Assembly: GCF_020531965.1 (NCBI RefSeq)
Contig: NZ_JAJAWH010000018.1
Span: 31,622 to 95,621, forward strand
Length of the DNA stretch: 64,000 nt
Source: Pseudorhizobium xiangyangii
GTDB lineage: Bacteria; Pseudomonadota; Alphaproteobacteria; Rhizobiales; Rhizobiaceae
Reading direction: 5' to 3'
This document shows, piece by piece, positions 25,628 to 33,660 of the stretch (within the stretch, counting starts at the first letter, position 1; every line of letters begins with the position of its first letter). The position numbers and the translations under genes are program-made. Under the pieces are notes generated by a model. It was given only the letters and a program-made list of their open reading frames with translations, searched no databases and was not told the origin of the DNA.

Positions 25628-28177
25628 CTATCGCTCTGAAAGCATCTTTGCCAACGTCCCAATCAGGGCGGAGACCTCATAGGGCTTTCGTAGTACCGGC
25701 ACATCGAGGTTGGCGGGGATGATTGAGCGGTCAGTGTAGCCCGTCGCAAACACAAGCGGGATGCCGCGTCGTATCAGTTCCTGCGCGACCGGGAGTGACG
25801 TGCCGGTTCCAAGGTTGACGTCGAGGATGGCAATGTCGGGCGTAAACTTCTCGAGCTTGCGCAATGCTTCGGCCACCGACGGGCTTGTCGTCACCTTGTG
25901 AAGCCCGTGTGCGGCCAGCATCGCCTCGACATCCGCGGCAATCAGCATCTGATCCTCGACCAGCAGCAGTTCGACATCCGTGAAGTCGAGCTGCTCGGCA
26001 CCGAGCGTCGGCAGCTCCACGTCCTCGATCGCTCTACCTGCCTCAGATCCCTCATCAGCTTGTATGCTCGCCGACGGGATGCGGAAATAGCCTTCCAGCC
26101 CCGTTGGCGGATACCCGATGCTACTTTCACCACCCAGTTCATAGGCGACGCTGCGGCCGATAAGGATGCTGCCGAAGCCAGATCTGGACGGCTGGGCCAC
26201 AGGTGGTCCCCCTCGTTCGGTCCATCGTATCTCGCAGTCGCCGTTTTCAATGCGGCGCCATTGTACCGCAAGTGTGCCGCCATCCGACGAAAGCGCACCG
26301 TACTTGGCCGCGTTGGTTGTCATTTCATGAAGGATCAGCGCCATGACCGAGAAGGACCGTGCGTCCAGCCAAACGGATGGCCCGTCCAGCTGGATATTGC
26401 TGTTTTCCCCATTCCGGTACGGCCGCAACTCGGCCACGAGAAGGTCGCGCAGCATACCTCCGTCGCCACTCCGGACGATCTGGTCATGGGCCAGCGCAAG
26501 GGCCTGGATGCGCCCCTTGAGAGCGTCCACATAGCTGCCGATATCCTGCGCTGCATCGATCGGCTGACCGACAAGCGACTTGATGACCGACAGGATGTTC
26601 TTGACCCGGTGGTTCAGTTCCTCGTTCAACATCCGCTGGCGGACGTCGGCCTTGCCTCTTTCATCGGCGATAAGCTCGTTGTGGTGCAGCACGATCTCCA
26701 CAAGAACGGCGCGGATGGCATCGGCCACCTCCACATCGGATGGGCTCCAAGGCTGCGCCTGATCGCGGACCGTCTCCTTCCAGATGGCAAAGCTCTTGCG
26801 CGGCGTCAGACGATCGCCCAAAGGTCCTGTTTCGTAAGACTTCTCCGGATTTCCCGCCCAGTTGAGGGTCTGCACCATCTCCTTGCGGAAGAAAAACAGA
26901 TAGTCGCGCGAACGCTGGGAGAGCGGTATCGCAATGACGCCTGCGATCTGGACCGACGAGAGATCCAAGGCAGGAAGATCGGCAGCAAGCTGACGAGTGG
27001 ACCACACTTTGCCGGCCGTTTTGTCCGCGACGATCTCAGCCAGTCTTGCTGCATCCATCTGCGAGGGACCGGCTCCGACAACCGTCCAAACGCCGCCAAG
27101 CCATAGACCTGCGCCGTCCGTAGGAAGCATCCGCCAGAAATCTTCGAGCGACGACCGAAGCAATTGTCGGATGTCCTGATGATAGGCCGCCTGCTGCAGG
27201 AAGCGGTCGAGCGAGCGGCGCACCGCACGGCTCTTCTCCACGATCTCCTTCTGGCGCAAGGCGCTCAGGTGCAGGGAGAAGAATTCACCAAAGGTTTCGG
27301 CGGCAATCCGTTGCGGCATCGAAAGCGCCTTGGGGGAGTAGTGGTGACAGGCGATCAAGCCCCACAGCTCTCCTTCTACGATAATGGAGATCGACATTGA
27401 CGCACCGACCCCCATGTTGCGCAGGTACTCACAGTGAACTGGAGACACGCTTCTCAGGTGCGCAAATGAAAGGTCGATAGGGCTATGCGCTTCCTCGAGT
27501 TCCGGAAGGATTGGAACCCGGACATCATTCGCATCGGATATGACGCGGATCGTATTCTTCACATAGAGAATACGCGCCTGCCTGGGGATGTCGCTTGCAG
27601 GAAAATACTGGCCCTTGAAGCTTTCCAGGTCGCGCCGCTTGTGCTCGCTGATCACCTTGCCTGCCCCATCCTGCTCGAACTGGTAGATCATCACACGATC
27701 GTAGCCGAGGAGCGCGTGGATCAGGCGGGCAGAGCGCTCCAGAAGCTCATCGACATTACCGATGTTCCTGATGCGGCTGATAAGCATGCGCGCCACTTCC
27801 AAAGGCTGGTCGTTGGCCGCAACCACGGGCTCGAACTCAAAGATGGCGTGGGATTCGAACGTGTGAATGGAGACGTCGAAACGCCCGCCGGACGGAAGCT
27901 GAAGACCATGACGCAGAGCCGGTCGTGCAGGATCGCCCGCTGTTGCGATCGCATTGCGCAGGGTGTGGGCCAATTCGCGGCCAAAGACCTCGTCCAGTCG
28001 TACCCCGACCATCTCGCCCGAAACGGACAACATGTCCGCAGCATTGGCCGAGTGCCGTTCGATTGTGGCGCCTGCCTTGTCGCACGCAATCAGACATCCG
28101 TGGGGCTGGATGCTGCCGGGGACATGGATCGGCTCGCGGTCGCAATTGGTCAGATTGACGGTGACCGTATCAGCCAT
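25628..28177 (-). CDS. Bacteriophytochrome with HWE histidine kinase and fused receiver domain (Agp2-like)
   Basis: Red/far-red photoreceptor of 849 aa. The order is PAS (about 1-120), GAF (130-310), PHY (320-500), HWE kinase (515-705) and receiver (735-845). Cys12, in TNCDREP before PGSIQPHG, is the biliverdin attachment site. PASDIP (193-198) is the GAF chromophore motif, and PRKSF (459-463) is the PHY tongue motif. The kinase has H-box His523 in EELNHRVKN, the N-box HEMTTNAAKYG (617-627) and WTE at 652-654. The receiver has Asp786 and Lys831. Agrobacterium Agp2 (AtBphP2), a bathy phytochrome, has the same layout. Far-red dark-state behaviour is inferred. No partner regulator gene is adjacent. 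The start has no obvious strong ribosome binding site. Confidence 0.93.
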   Translation of the reverse strand: MADTVTVNLTNCDREPIHVPGSIQPHGCLIACDKAGATIERHSANAADMLSVSGEMVGVRLDEVFGRELAHTLRNAIATAGDPARPALRHGLQLPSGGRFDVSIHTFESHAIFEFEPVVAANDQPLEVARMLISRIRNIGNVDELLERSARLIHALLGYDRVMIYQFEQDGAGKVISEHKRRDLESFKGQYFPASDIPRQARILYVKNTIRVISDANDVRVPILPELEEAHSPIDLSFAHLRSVSPVHCEYLRNMGVGASMSISIIVEGELWGLIACHHYSPKALSMPQRIAAETFGEFFSLHLSALRQKEIVEKSRAVRRSLDRFLQQAAYHQDIRQLLRSSLEDFWRMLPTDGAGLWLGGVWTVVGAGPSQMDAARLAEIVADKTAGKVWSTRQLAADLPALDLSSVQIAGVIAIPLSQRSRDYLFFFRKEMVQTLNWAGNPEKSYETGPLGDRLTPRKSFAIWKETVRDQAQPWSPSDVEVADAIRAVLVEIVLHHNELIADERGKADVRQRMLNEELNHRVKNILSVIKSLVGQPIDAAQDIGSYVDALKGRIQALALAHDQIVRSGDGGMLRDLLVAELRPYRNGENSNIQLDGPSVWLDARSFSVMALILHEMTTNAAKYGALSSDGGTLAVQWRRIENGDCEIRWTERGGPPVAQPSRSGFGSILIGRSVAYELGGESSIGYPPTGLEGYFRIPSASIQADEGSEAGRAIEDVELPTLGAEQLDFTDVELLLVEDQMLIAADVEAMLAAHGLHKVTTSPSVAEALRKLEKFTPDIAILDVNLGTGTSLPVAQELIRRGIPLVFATGYTDRSIIPANLDVPVLRKPYEVSALIGTLAKMLSER

Positions 28178-28480
28178 CCAGAAATTCCTTATACGCCCGA
28201 CCAACCGTGAGGTGGTCAGCACCACATTCTGCTAATTCGGGGTGGCAGCCGACGGCGGCCTCAAACTTGGCATGGGCCTGCAATGTTCGATCCCGGAGAA
28301 GGAACTGACGTGGCGAAACATTCATCAGATTAGTTCAGTAAGTTGGATATTCGTCATATTTAGCCCTTAAGCCTGTTGGAGCAAGTGATCAGCAAACGAT
28401 TTTAACGGGTTGAAGTAAAACTTGCACCATAATAGCCACGGCTCCATATGTGGGGCCGTGCAAAGGGAGTTGGAACGACG
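28178..28480. other. Divergent intergenic region, phytochrome and AI-2E genes
   Basis: No gene is visible. The region is AT-richer than its surroundings around 28310-28440, as expected for two divergent promoters. A GGAAC at about 28303 has no matching -10 at the spacing used by general-stress sigma factors, so I do not call a promoter. Confidence 0.4.
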
Positions 28481-29686
28481 GTGAGTAGATCTCCTAAAAT
28501 TCAGGATGGTCCGCGGTGGCTGGGGCCGGTAGCCCATAGCCGTACGGCGCTCATTCCGCCGATTTCAGCCGCGCGCTGGCTGCTGGTTCTGATCGTGATC
28601 GCCGGCATCTACTTCTTTCATGGCTTCGTCGTTCCGGTCCTTGCCGCGCTCGTTATCGGGTTCGCGAGTTGGCCATTATATCGCAGGATGTTGAATCACA
28701 TCGGCGGCAATACGACGGTGGGAGCGACGCTCGCCATCATCTTCATCCTGATTTTCCTGATCGTCCCAATCGGCATCGCAGTCTCATACACAATCGGCGA
28801 AGTCCGCGAATGGGTCGCCTGGGTGTTGGACGTAAACCGTGACGGCGCGCCCGTTCCCGTCTGGATTGCCAACCTTCCAGGTCTGGGAGAATGGCTCACC
28901 GAGCAATGGGATCGAAGGATTGGAGCGCCGGGCGCCATCGGCGAACTTGTCCAGATTGTCAGTGGCGCCAATATCGGCAACATCTACAGGGCCGTCATCG
29001 CCGCCGGCGACGGCGCCTTCCATCTGCTCCTGACATTGCTCTTCATGATGATTGCCCTGTTCTTCGTCTATCGTGACGGGGCGTCCTTCAGCCGCCAGAT
29101 CGATCTTCTGGGAGAACGTATCCTGCCGGTTCGCTGGGAGCGGATGTCTCGCGTGGTACCCGCAACGATCAGTTCGACGGTCACGGGGATGACCCTGATC
29201 GCGATTGGCGAAGGTATCGTCCTCGGCATCGCATACTGGATCGCCGGCGTTCCGTCCCCTGTAACCTTGGGCGTACTGACCGGCGTCATGGCGCTTATTC
29301 CCGGCGGCGCGCCCCTCTCCTTCACCCTGGTTTCGATCTATCTGGCCGCAAGCGGGTCCTACTTCGCCGGCATAGGCCTTCTGATCTGGGGATCAGTGGA
29401 ACTGTTCATCGTCGACAAGACGGTCCGGCCACGGCTCGTCGGCGGCCCCATCAAGCTCCCATTCCTTCCGACATTCTTCGGCCTCGTCGGCGGCGTGAAG
29501 ACGATGGGATTCCTCGGCTTGTTCCTTGGCCCTGTCCTTATGGCGCTGATGGTCTCCATCTGGAGAGAGTGGATTCGCGAGGTCAAGCTGGCCGATCCGC
29601 TTGATATTGAATCGGCCGCCCTTGCGACCAATCAGGAAGACTATGACGCGGAGGTCGCTCCGGTCAGAACAGTTTCTTCTCCATGA
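28481..29686 (+). CDS. AI-2E family transporter (second copy)
   Basis: Inner-membrane protein of 401 aa with about eight helices. Family blocks include WPLYRRM near the N terminus, the FFVYRDGASF segment before the C-terminal helices, GVMALIPGGAPLSF, and DKTVRPRLVGGPIKLPFLPTFFGLVGG. It is a distinct subgroup from the protein at 1987-3045. The substrate is unknown. The GTG at 28481 is favoured by the GGGAG-TTGGAA stretch upstream; an in-frame ATG at 28448 has no ribosome binding site. Its last 23 bases overlap the 3' end of the converging acetyltransferase gene. Confidence 0.85.
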   Translation: MSRSPKIQDGPRWLGPVAHSRTALIPPISAARWLLVLIVIAGIYFFHGFVVPVLAALVIGFASWPLYRRMLNHIGGNTTVGATLAIIFILIFLIVPIGIAVSYTIGEVREWVAWVLDVNRDGAPVPVWIANLPGLGEWLTEQWDRRIGAPGAIGELVQIVSGANIGNIYRAVIAAGDGAFHLLLTLLFMMIALFFVYRDGASFSRQIDLLGERILPVRWERMSRVVPATISSTVTGMTLIAIGEGIVLGIAYWIAGVPSPVTLGVLTGVMALIPGGAPLSFTLVSIYLAASGSYFAGIGLLIWGSVELFIVDKTVRPRLVGGPIKLPFLPTFFGLVGGVKTMGFLGLFLGPVLMALMVSIWREWIREVKLADPLDIESAALATNQEDYDAEVAPVRTVSSP

Positions 29687-30122
29687 AAAGGCTCAGCGGA
29701 TCTGGCTTGTAGGATCCGAACGGCGCAATATCCTCAAAACCATACGCCCGGTAGAGACCGATGGCTTCTGGCTGGTGGATGCCGGTTTCCAGTCTGATTG
29801 CGGTCGTGGAGCGCGACCGCGCCTGATTTACGATCTCGTCCAGAAGACGCTTTCCGATCCGCAATCCGCGCGCGGCGGGGTCAACGAACATGCGTTTGAT
29901 TTCGGCGGTGCCATCGCCCGCATCGACCAGAGCGCAACATCCCACGATAGCTGCCTCGTTTCGCGCAACGAGGAACAGGACCGATGGCTTCTCCAGGGTT
30001 GAAATGTCGACGAGATGATTGCTCTCCGCCGGATAGAGCGAGGCAGCATAGGCGTCGGAGAGTTCAAGGAGACGGATGACTTCCGGCTGGCGTGGTGGCT
30101 CCACGGCAATGGTGACAGTCAT
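29664..30122 (-). CDS. GNAT family N-acetyltransferase
   Basis: Acetyl-CoA dependent acetyltransferase of 152 aa; the acceptor is unknown. The GNAT core is seen as IVGCCALVDAGDGTAEIKRMF, then the acetyl-CoA pyrophosphate loop motif RGLRIGKRLLDE, and IRLETGIHQPEAIGLYRAYGF, a pattern shared with many small-molecule acetyltransferases. The chosen ATG at 30122 has GAGAGAG upstream; ATG codons at 30128 and 30158 are alternatives. The 3' end overlaps the AI-2E gene tail-to-tail by 23 bases. Confidence 0.85.
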   Translation of the reverse strand: MTVTIAVEPPRQPEVIRLLELSDAYAASLYPAESNHLVDISTLEKPSVLFLVARNEAAIVGCCALVDAGDGTAEIKRMFVDPAARGLRIGKRLLDEIVNQARSRSTTAIRLETGIHQPEAIGLYRAYGFEDIAPFGSYKPDPLSLFMEKKLF

Positions 30123-30278
30123 TCGCATCTCTCTCTTGGTTCTTCCGGACATCATCAATTGCCATCACGCTTATTGTAAATGCCGACGACGTGAAAGCAC
30201 TCCGTGACCGCTGATCTGCCACGGCAAATGCGGCTGATGCAGCCATGCAACGCTCAAAAACATTCGTGGAACCGCGCG

Positions 30279-30303
30279 GGAACCTCTTGGAGGCTTCGGG
30301 GTT
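30279..30303 (+). promoter_or_regulatory. Candidate EcfG/RpoE2 general-stress promoter
   Basis: GGAAC (30279-30283), a 16-base spacer, then GGTT (30300-30303). This meets the GGAAC-N18-TT form known for S. meliloti RpoE2. It ends 22 bases before the ATG of the 41-aa membrane protein gene. A second promoter of identical geometry lies 205 bases downstream. Confidence 0.5.
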
Positions 30304-30325
30304 TTTGTGCCCGAAGGAGTTACGC

Positions 30326-30451
30326 ATGCGCATTATTTTCGTTGTTATGCTCGCATCGGTGTTGAGCATTCTCGCATTCAAGTACGTAGATCGCTCGATT
30401 GGAGAAACCGAGATCATGGCATCCCCCATGGAAATGTCGGCCGAGAATTGA
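30326..30451 (+). CDS. Small single-helix membrane protein (41 aa)
   Basis: A very short gene with an ideal AAGGAG site six bases before its ATG. The product starts MRIIFVVMLASVLSILAF, one hydrophobic helix of about 17 residues, followed by a charged tail with Asp, Arg and Glu ending SAEN. I recognise no family. The GGAAC-N16-GGTT promoter just upstream suggests general-stress expression. In-frame extension to 30245 is possible but would put the ribosome binding site inside the gene. Confidence 0.6.
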   Translation: MRIIFVVMLASVLSILAFKYVDRSIGETEIMASPMEMSAEN

Positions 30452-30483
30452 TTTGCGTTGACGAGGGCGTGACCGCAGCACGA

Positions 30484-30508
30484 GGAACGAAAATATTCGG
30501 AACGGGTT
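30484..30508 (+). promoter_or_regulatory. Candidate EcfG/RpoE2 general-stress promoter (second)
   Basis: GGAAC (30484-30488), 16 bases, then GGTT (30505-30508). The spacing and core bases are the same as in the promoter at 30279-30303. It ends 19 bases before the ATG at 30528. Confidence 0.5.
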
Positions 30509-30527
30509 GTGGAGAGCAGGAGAAGCC

Positions 30528-30719
30528 ATGACCCGAAGATCAATCATTCAGGCGTTCGTCCTTGGGATGTCGGTCTATGTGTTGGCCGTATTCCTCTGGC
30601 CGTCGAACAGTGGTCCATCCAACAAGACCACCCGCTTGGCGGGACAGACCCACGAATCGGCATTCCTCCCGGAGCGTTTCGGCGTGCCCGCCCCAGCGGA
30701 GCAGATTACTCCTGGATAG
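30528..30719 (+). CDS. Small membrane or exported protein (63 aa)
   Basis: The ATG has CAGGAG five bases upstream. The product begins MTRRSIIQAF with one hydrophobic segment (about 6-24, VLGMSVYVLAVFLWP) followed by a polar, Pro- and Ser-containing tail of about 40 residues that would face the periplasm. It could be a single-pass anchor or an uncleaved signal. I recognise no family. Like its 41-aa upstream neighbour it follows a GGAAC-N16-GGTT promoter, and a terminator directly follows its stop, so it is probably a monocistronic stress gene. Confidence 0.62.
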   Translation: MTRRSIIQAFVLGMSVYVLAVFLWPSNSGPSNKTTRLAGQTHESAFLPERFGVPAPAEQITPG

Positions 30720-30720
30720 G

Positions 30721-30752
30721 AAAAAGATGCCCCGCATTGCAGGGCATTTTCG
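30721..30752. terminator. Bidirectional intrinsic terminator
   Basis: ATGCCC (30727-30732) pairs with GGGCAT (30742-30747), with an A run before and a T run after. It separates the 63-aa protein gene (plus) from the DUF2171 gene (minus), whose stop is at 30753. Confidence 0.75.
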
Positions 30753-31013
30753 TCAGTGCACGGCGCTTCCGCCTTCTTCTTCCTCAAACGAGACCGCGAC
30801 ATCGCCGTTGGCGCTGAGCCGCACCGTGTCGCCTTCGATATCAGCCACCAGTTCCAGCGGAATGAAGTGATGGTGGCCTTGGTGGCCTCCTTCACCGCTA
30901 TCGGCTTTCGTGAGCTTGATACGGCTGCCTTCGACACGATCGACGGTGCCAACGGGAGCGCCATCGGCACCGATGACCTTGGCGTGTTCCTTGATTCGTC
31001 CTGCATCTATCAT
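30753..31013 (-). CDS. DUF2171 domain protein
   Basis: A small cytoplasmic protein of 86 aa. The DUF2171 pattern is MIDAGRIKEHAKVIGADGAPVGTVD, then RIKLTK, and FIPLELVADIEGDTVRLSANG; the fold resembles PRC-barrel modules. The middle has a GEGGHQGHHHFIP stretch, a small histidine cluster that may bind metal, which is speculation. Functions of DUF2171 proteins are not known to me; genes of this kind often occur among rhizobial stress-response genes. The ATG has AAAAGGAG upstream. Confidence 0.83.
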   Translation of the reverse strand: MIDAGRIKEHAKVIGADGAPVGTVDRVEGSRIKLTKADSGEGGHQGHHHFIPLELVADIEGDTVRLSANGDVAVSFEEEEGGSAVH

Positions 31014-31077
31014 GGCGTTCTCCTTTTCGCAGTGCTCTAACGTGCGAGAGGATGATTGGATGCAGGGCGTCGGGAAA

Positions 31078-31416
31078 TCACTCGTGAATTTCGTAAGAAC
31101 CCATCTCGCAGAGGTTCTGGGAATCTTCAGTGGTGTCGAGATCGGAATCTTCCGAGAACTCGAAGCGCATATCGTACTCGCAAACGGTGCGGCCGTCGGC
31201 GATGGTGATTTCGATGCTCTCGCCGGGCTCGAGTACGTCATCGCCGAAGACATCATCTTCCCAGTCGTTCACGCCGACCGGCGACGTATGGAAGCGCTCA
31301 AGTGTGGAGTTTGTCGTATTCTTGAGGGTGAAGACGAGGTCTTCCGCGGAAGAGGTACCTGCAGATGCAAAAAGAGCCGCCAGCACGCTGACGGCAGCAA
31401 TGATTTTCCGGTTCAC
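31078..31416 (-). CDS. Small exported acidic hypothetical protein
   Basis: A 112-aa protein with a signal peptide of about 24 residues (AGTSSA-ED). The mature domain is acidic and beta-rich by appearance (FTLKNTTNSTLERFHTSPVG). It carries the phrase LEPGESIEITIADGRTVCEYDMRF and a C-terminal LCEMGSYEIHE, so the two cysteines probably pair. I have seen similar proteins annotated only as hypothetical, sometimes mislabelled argininosuccinate lyase. The GTG start at 31416 has GGAGAAT upstream. It lies 64 bases upstream of the DUF2171 gene on the same strand. Confidence 0.7.
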   Translation of the reverse strand: MNRKIIAAVSVLAALFASAGTSSAEDLVFTLKNTTNSTLERFHTSPVGVNDWEDDVFGDDVLEPGESIEITIADGRTVCEYDMRFEFSEDSDLDTTEDSQNLCEMGSYEIHE

Positions 31417-31573
31417 TGAGATTCTCCATGTCCACAATTGGACGCAGAATCCTTAGCACAACCGTAGAGGGCATCAATCTCTTTGGCTGGTTATGGTTTC
31501 CGGCTGAGTAGCCGCGACCTTACCGAAGTTTAAGTTGGATTTGAGGGGCTTACATGTCATGCCGGAGGTGATC

Positions 31574-31612
31574 ATGGCTCTTGATCTGGAGACGAAACAG
31601 GCTTCAGCATGA
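31574..31612 (+). CDS. Candidate leader peptide 1 of the efflux operon (12 aa)
   Basis: ATG followed by eleven codons (MALDLETKQASA) and TGA. The Shine-Dalgarno GGAGGTGATC at 31564-31573 is a near-perfect complement of the 16S 3' end, stronger than that of most full-length genes here. Its stop overlaps a second mini-ORF (ATGA). A regulatory rather than functional peptide is likely if it is translated at all. Confidence 0.3.
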   Translation: MALDLETKQASA

Positions 31613-31650
31613 GGACCATCGAAGGTGAGATGCAAAGGAATGGGAATTGA
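31609..31650 (+). CDS. Candidate leader peptide 2 of the efflux operon (13 aa)
   Basis: MRTIEGEMQRNGN, beginning in the ATGA overlap with mini-ORF 1 and ending in a TGA that overlaps the TTG start of the adaptor gene (TTGA at 31647-31650). It has no strong ribosome binding site of its own, so it would depend on coupling from mini-ORF 1. Confidence 0.25.
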   Translation: MRTIEGEMQRNGN

Positions 31651-32936
31651 AGGCTGAGAAAGACATCGGTGGCAGCAAGTCAAGCACAGTTCCCGACCTT
31701 GGCGCAATCCTGACCAATGGAGGAAAGCGGCCGCCACGTCGCAAGGCGGTGTGGGCGCTGGCGTCGGTCGCCGTCATCGTCGTGGGCGTCGGCGGCTATG
31801 TCTTCCTGCAGGGCAATGGCCCGTCTTACAGCTACACGACCTTGCCGGCCCAGCGTGGTAGCCTTGAGGTTATCGTCACGGCAACAGGCTCGGTTCAGCC
31901 CACCGACCAGGTGGACATCTCCAGCGAGTTGTCCGGAACCATCCGTGCTGTCAACGTCACCTACAATTCCTTCGTCAGTGCTGGCGACGTGCTCGCTGAA
32001 CTGGACACGAGCAAGCTGCAGGCCGACCTCGAGAATTCCAGAGCGCAACTGGCCTCTGCCGGCGCCAACCTGCTGAAGGCCGAAACCGACGTCGCATCCA
32101 CCAAGACGACCTTCGATCGCCTGACGGGATTGGCCAGCCGTAACATCACCAGTCAGCAGGAGCTGGATGTAGCACGCTACGCCCATGAAGCAGCCATCGC
32201 CACCAAAGCGGTGAGTGAAGCATCCGTCCTGTCTGCGCAAGCCAGCCTGCGGCTAGCCGAGGTCAATCTCGGCAAATCAAAGATCGTATCTCCAATAGGC
32301 GGAGTGATCCTCACCCGCGGAGCAGAGCCCGGCCAGACGGTCGCGTCCTCCCTGAATGCCCCGGTTCTTTTCACCATCGCCGGAGATCTCCGGCGTATGG
32401 AGCTTCAGGTGGCCGTGGACGAGGCCGATGTCGGGCAGGTGCAGGAAGGACAGGAGGCAAGCTTCTCCGTCGATGCCTACCCTGACCGCAGCTTTCCCGC
32501 CAGGATCCAGACCGTGCGCTTCGCCTCCGAGACGGTCAATAACGTGGTCACCTACAAGGCAATCCTCAGCGTCGACAACGACGATCTCCTGTTGCGGCCG
32601 GGAATGACCGCCACGGCCGATGTCGTGGTGGAATCGGTCGAGGATGCCCTTCTCGTGCCGAATGCGGCATTGCGCTACTCGCCTCCGGCCGAATCCCGTC
32701 GTGGCGGTGGCAGCATCCTGACGCAGCTGTTCCGCCCTCCCCGCATGGGTCGTGACCGGCAGGCTGCAGGTCAGGGCTCCGCCGCGGAACGCAGCGTTTG
32801 GGTTCTGCGCGATGGCGCCCCCCAGCGCGCAAGCGTACAGACGGGTCCTTCCGACGGACAATCCACGGTTGTCCGCTCCGGCAAATTGCAGGAAGGCGAC
32901 CTGTTGATCACCGATGCTGTCGCCCGCAATGGCTGA
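31647..32936 (+). CDS. HlyD/MacA-like periplasmic adaptor of an ABC efflux system
   Basis: Membrane fusion protein of 429 aa. One N-terminal anchor helix (about 34-54) is followed by a beta/lipoyl half (TTLPAQRGSLEVIVTATGSVQPTDQVDISSE region), an alpha-helical hairpin (about 115-205), the second lipoyl half (IVSPIGGVILTRGAEPGQTV) and a beta-barrel domain. A basic, Gly/Arg-rich insertion near 350-370 (SRRGGGS) is unusual. The start is a TTG at 31647 with AAGGAATGGG upstream. It forms an operon with an ATPase and a permease of the MacB type; no outer-membrane channel gene is present. The substrate is unknown; macrolides, peptides or lipids are family possibilities. Confidence 0.88.
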   Translation: MKAEKDIGGSKSSTVPDLGAILTNGGKRPPRRKAVWALASVAVIVVGVGGYVFLQGNGPSYSYTTLPAQRGSLEVIVTATGSVQPTDQVDISSELSGTIRAVNVTYNSFVSAGDVLAELDTSKLQADLENSRAQLASAGANLLKAETDVASTKTTFDRLTGLASRNITSQQELDVARYAHEAAIATKAVSEASVLSAQASLRLAEVNLGKSKIVSPIGGVILTRGAEPGQTVASSLNAPVLFTIAGDLRRMELQVAVDEADVGQVQEGQEASFSVDAYPDRSFPARIQTVRFASETVNNVVTYKAILSVDNDDLLLRPGMTATADVVVESVEDALLVPNAALRYSPPAESRRGGGSILTQLFRPPRMGRDRQAAGQGSAAERSVWVLRDGAPQRASVQTGPSDGQSTVVRSGKLQEGDLLITDAVARNG

Positions 32937-33660
32937 CCGTGAGATGACCCAGGCGCCGCTGATCGAGTTCCGCCAGGTTTCAAAGTTCTATGGACGCGGA
33001 GAGGCGACGATCCGTGCGCTCGATCATGTCGACCTGCAGATCGCCGCAGGAGAGTTCGTTTCCATCATGGGGCCTTCCGGTTCCGGCAAGTCGACAACGA
33101 TGAACATCATCGGCGGCCTGGATGTGCCCTCTTCCGGCGACTACCTGTTCCAAGGCATTTCCACAAGCGACTTCAGTCGGACACAGCTCACGATGCTGCG
33201 CCGGCACATGCTGGGCTTCGTTTTCCAGGGGTTCAACCTGCTGGCCCGCACCTCGGCCGTCGAGAATGTCGAACTGCCGCTGGTCTACCGCGGAGTGCCG
33301 GCTGCCGCGCGACGGACGCTCGCCCTGCAGGCCCTTGAGCAAGTTGGACTGAAAGGCCGAGAAGGTCACACCACCCAGGAATTGTCCGGTGGTCAGCAGC
33401 AGCGCGTCGCAATCGCCCGCGCCATCGTCACCAGTCCGGCTGTCCTGCTTGCCGACGAACCCACGGGCAACCTCGACACCAAGACCAGCCGCGAGATCAT
33501 GGAGTTGATTTCCCGTCTCAACAGCGAGCACGGCATCACTGTCATCATGGTCACGCACGAAGAGGGCATCGCGGCATATGGCAAGCGCCTGCTCCGCTTC
33601 ATCGACGGGCGTCTGGCCAGCGATCATGCCCATGTGAAGGAGCCGGATCATGTTTCTTGA
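32929..33660 (+). CDS. MacB/LolD-type ABC transporter ATPase
   Basis: ATPase of 243 aa for the adjacent efflux permease. Walker A is GPSGSGKST (48-56), the signature LSGGQQQR, Walker B VLLADEPTGNLD, and the switch histidine lies in VTHEEGIA. The DEPTGNLDT pattern is the hallmark of the MacB/LolD/FtsE type VII group. The start at 32929 overlaps the end of the adaptor gene by eight bases; a later ATG at 32944 is an alternative. It overlaps the permease gene by eleven bases, so all three genes are translationally linked. Confidence 0.93.
   Translation: MADREMTQAPLIEFRQVSKFYGRGEATIRALDHVDLQIAAGEFVSIMGPSGSGKSTTMNIIGGLDVPSSGDYLFQGISTSDFSRTQLTMLRRHMLGFVFQGFNLLARTSAVENVELPLVYRGVPAAARRTLALQALEQVGLKGREGHTTQELSGGQQQRVAIARAIVTSPAVLLADEPTGNLDTKTSREIMELISRLNSEHGITVIMVTHEEGIAAYGKRLLRFIDGRLASDHAHVKEPDHVS

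Noticed and set aside
28303-28326. Possible EcfG/RpoE2 promoter in front of the second AI-2E gene
   Set aside because: GGAAC is present but neither the 18- nor the 19-base spacing places TT in the -10 position.
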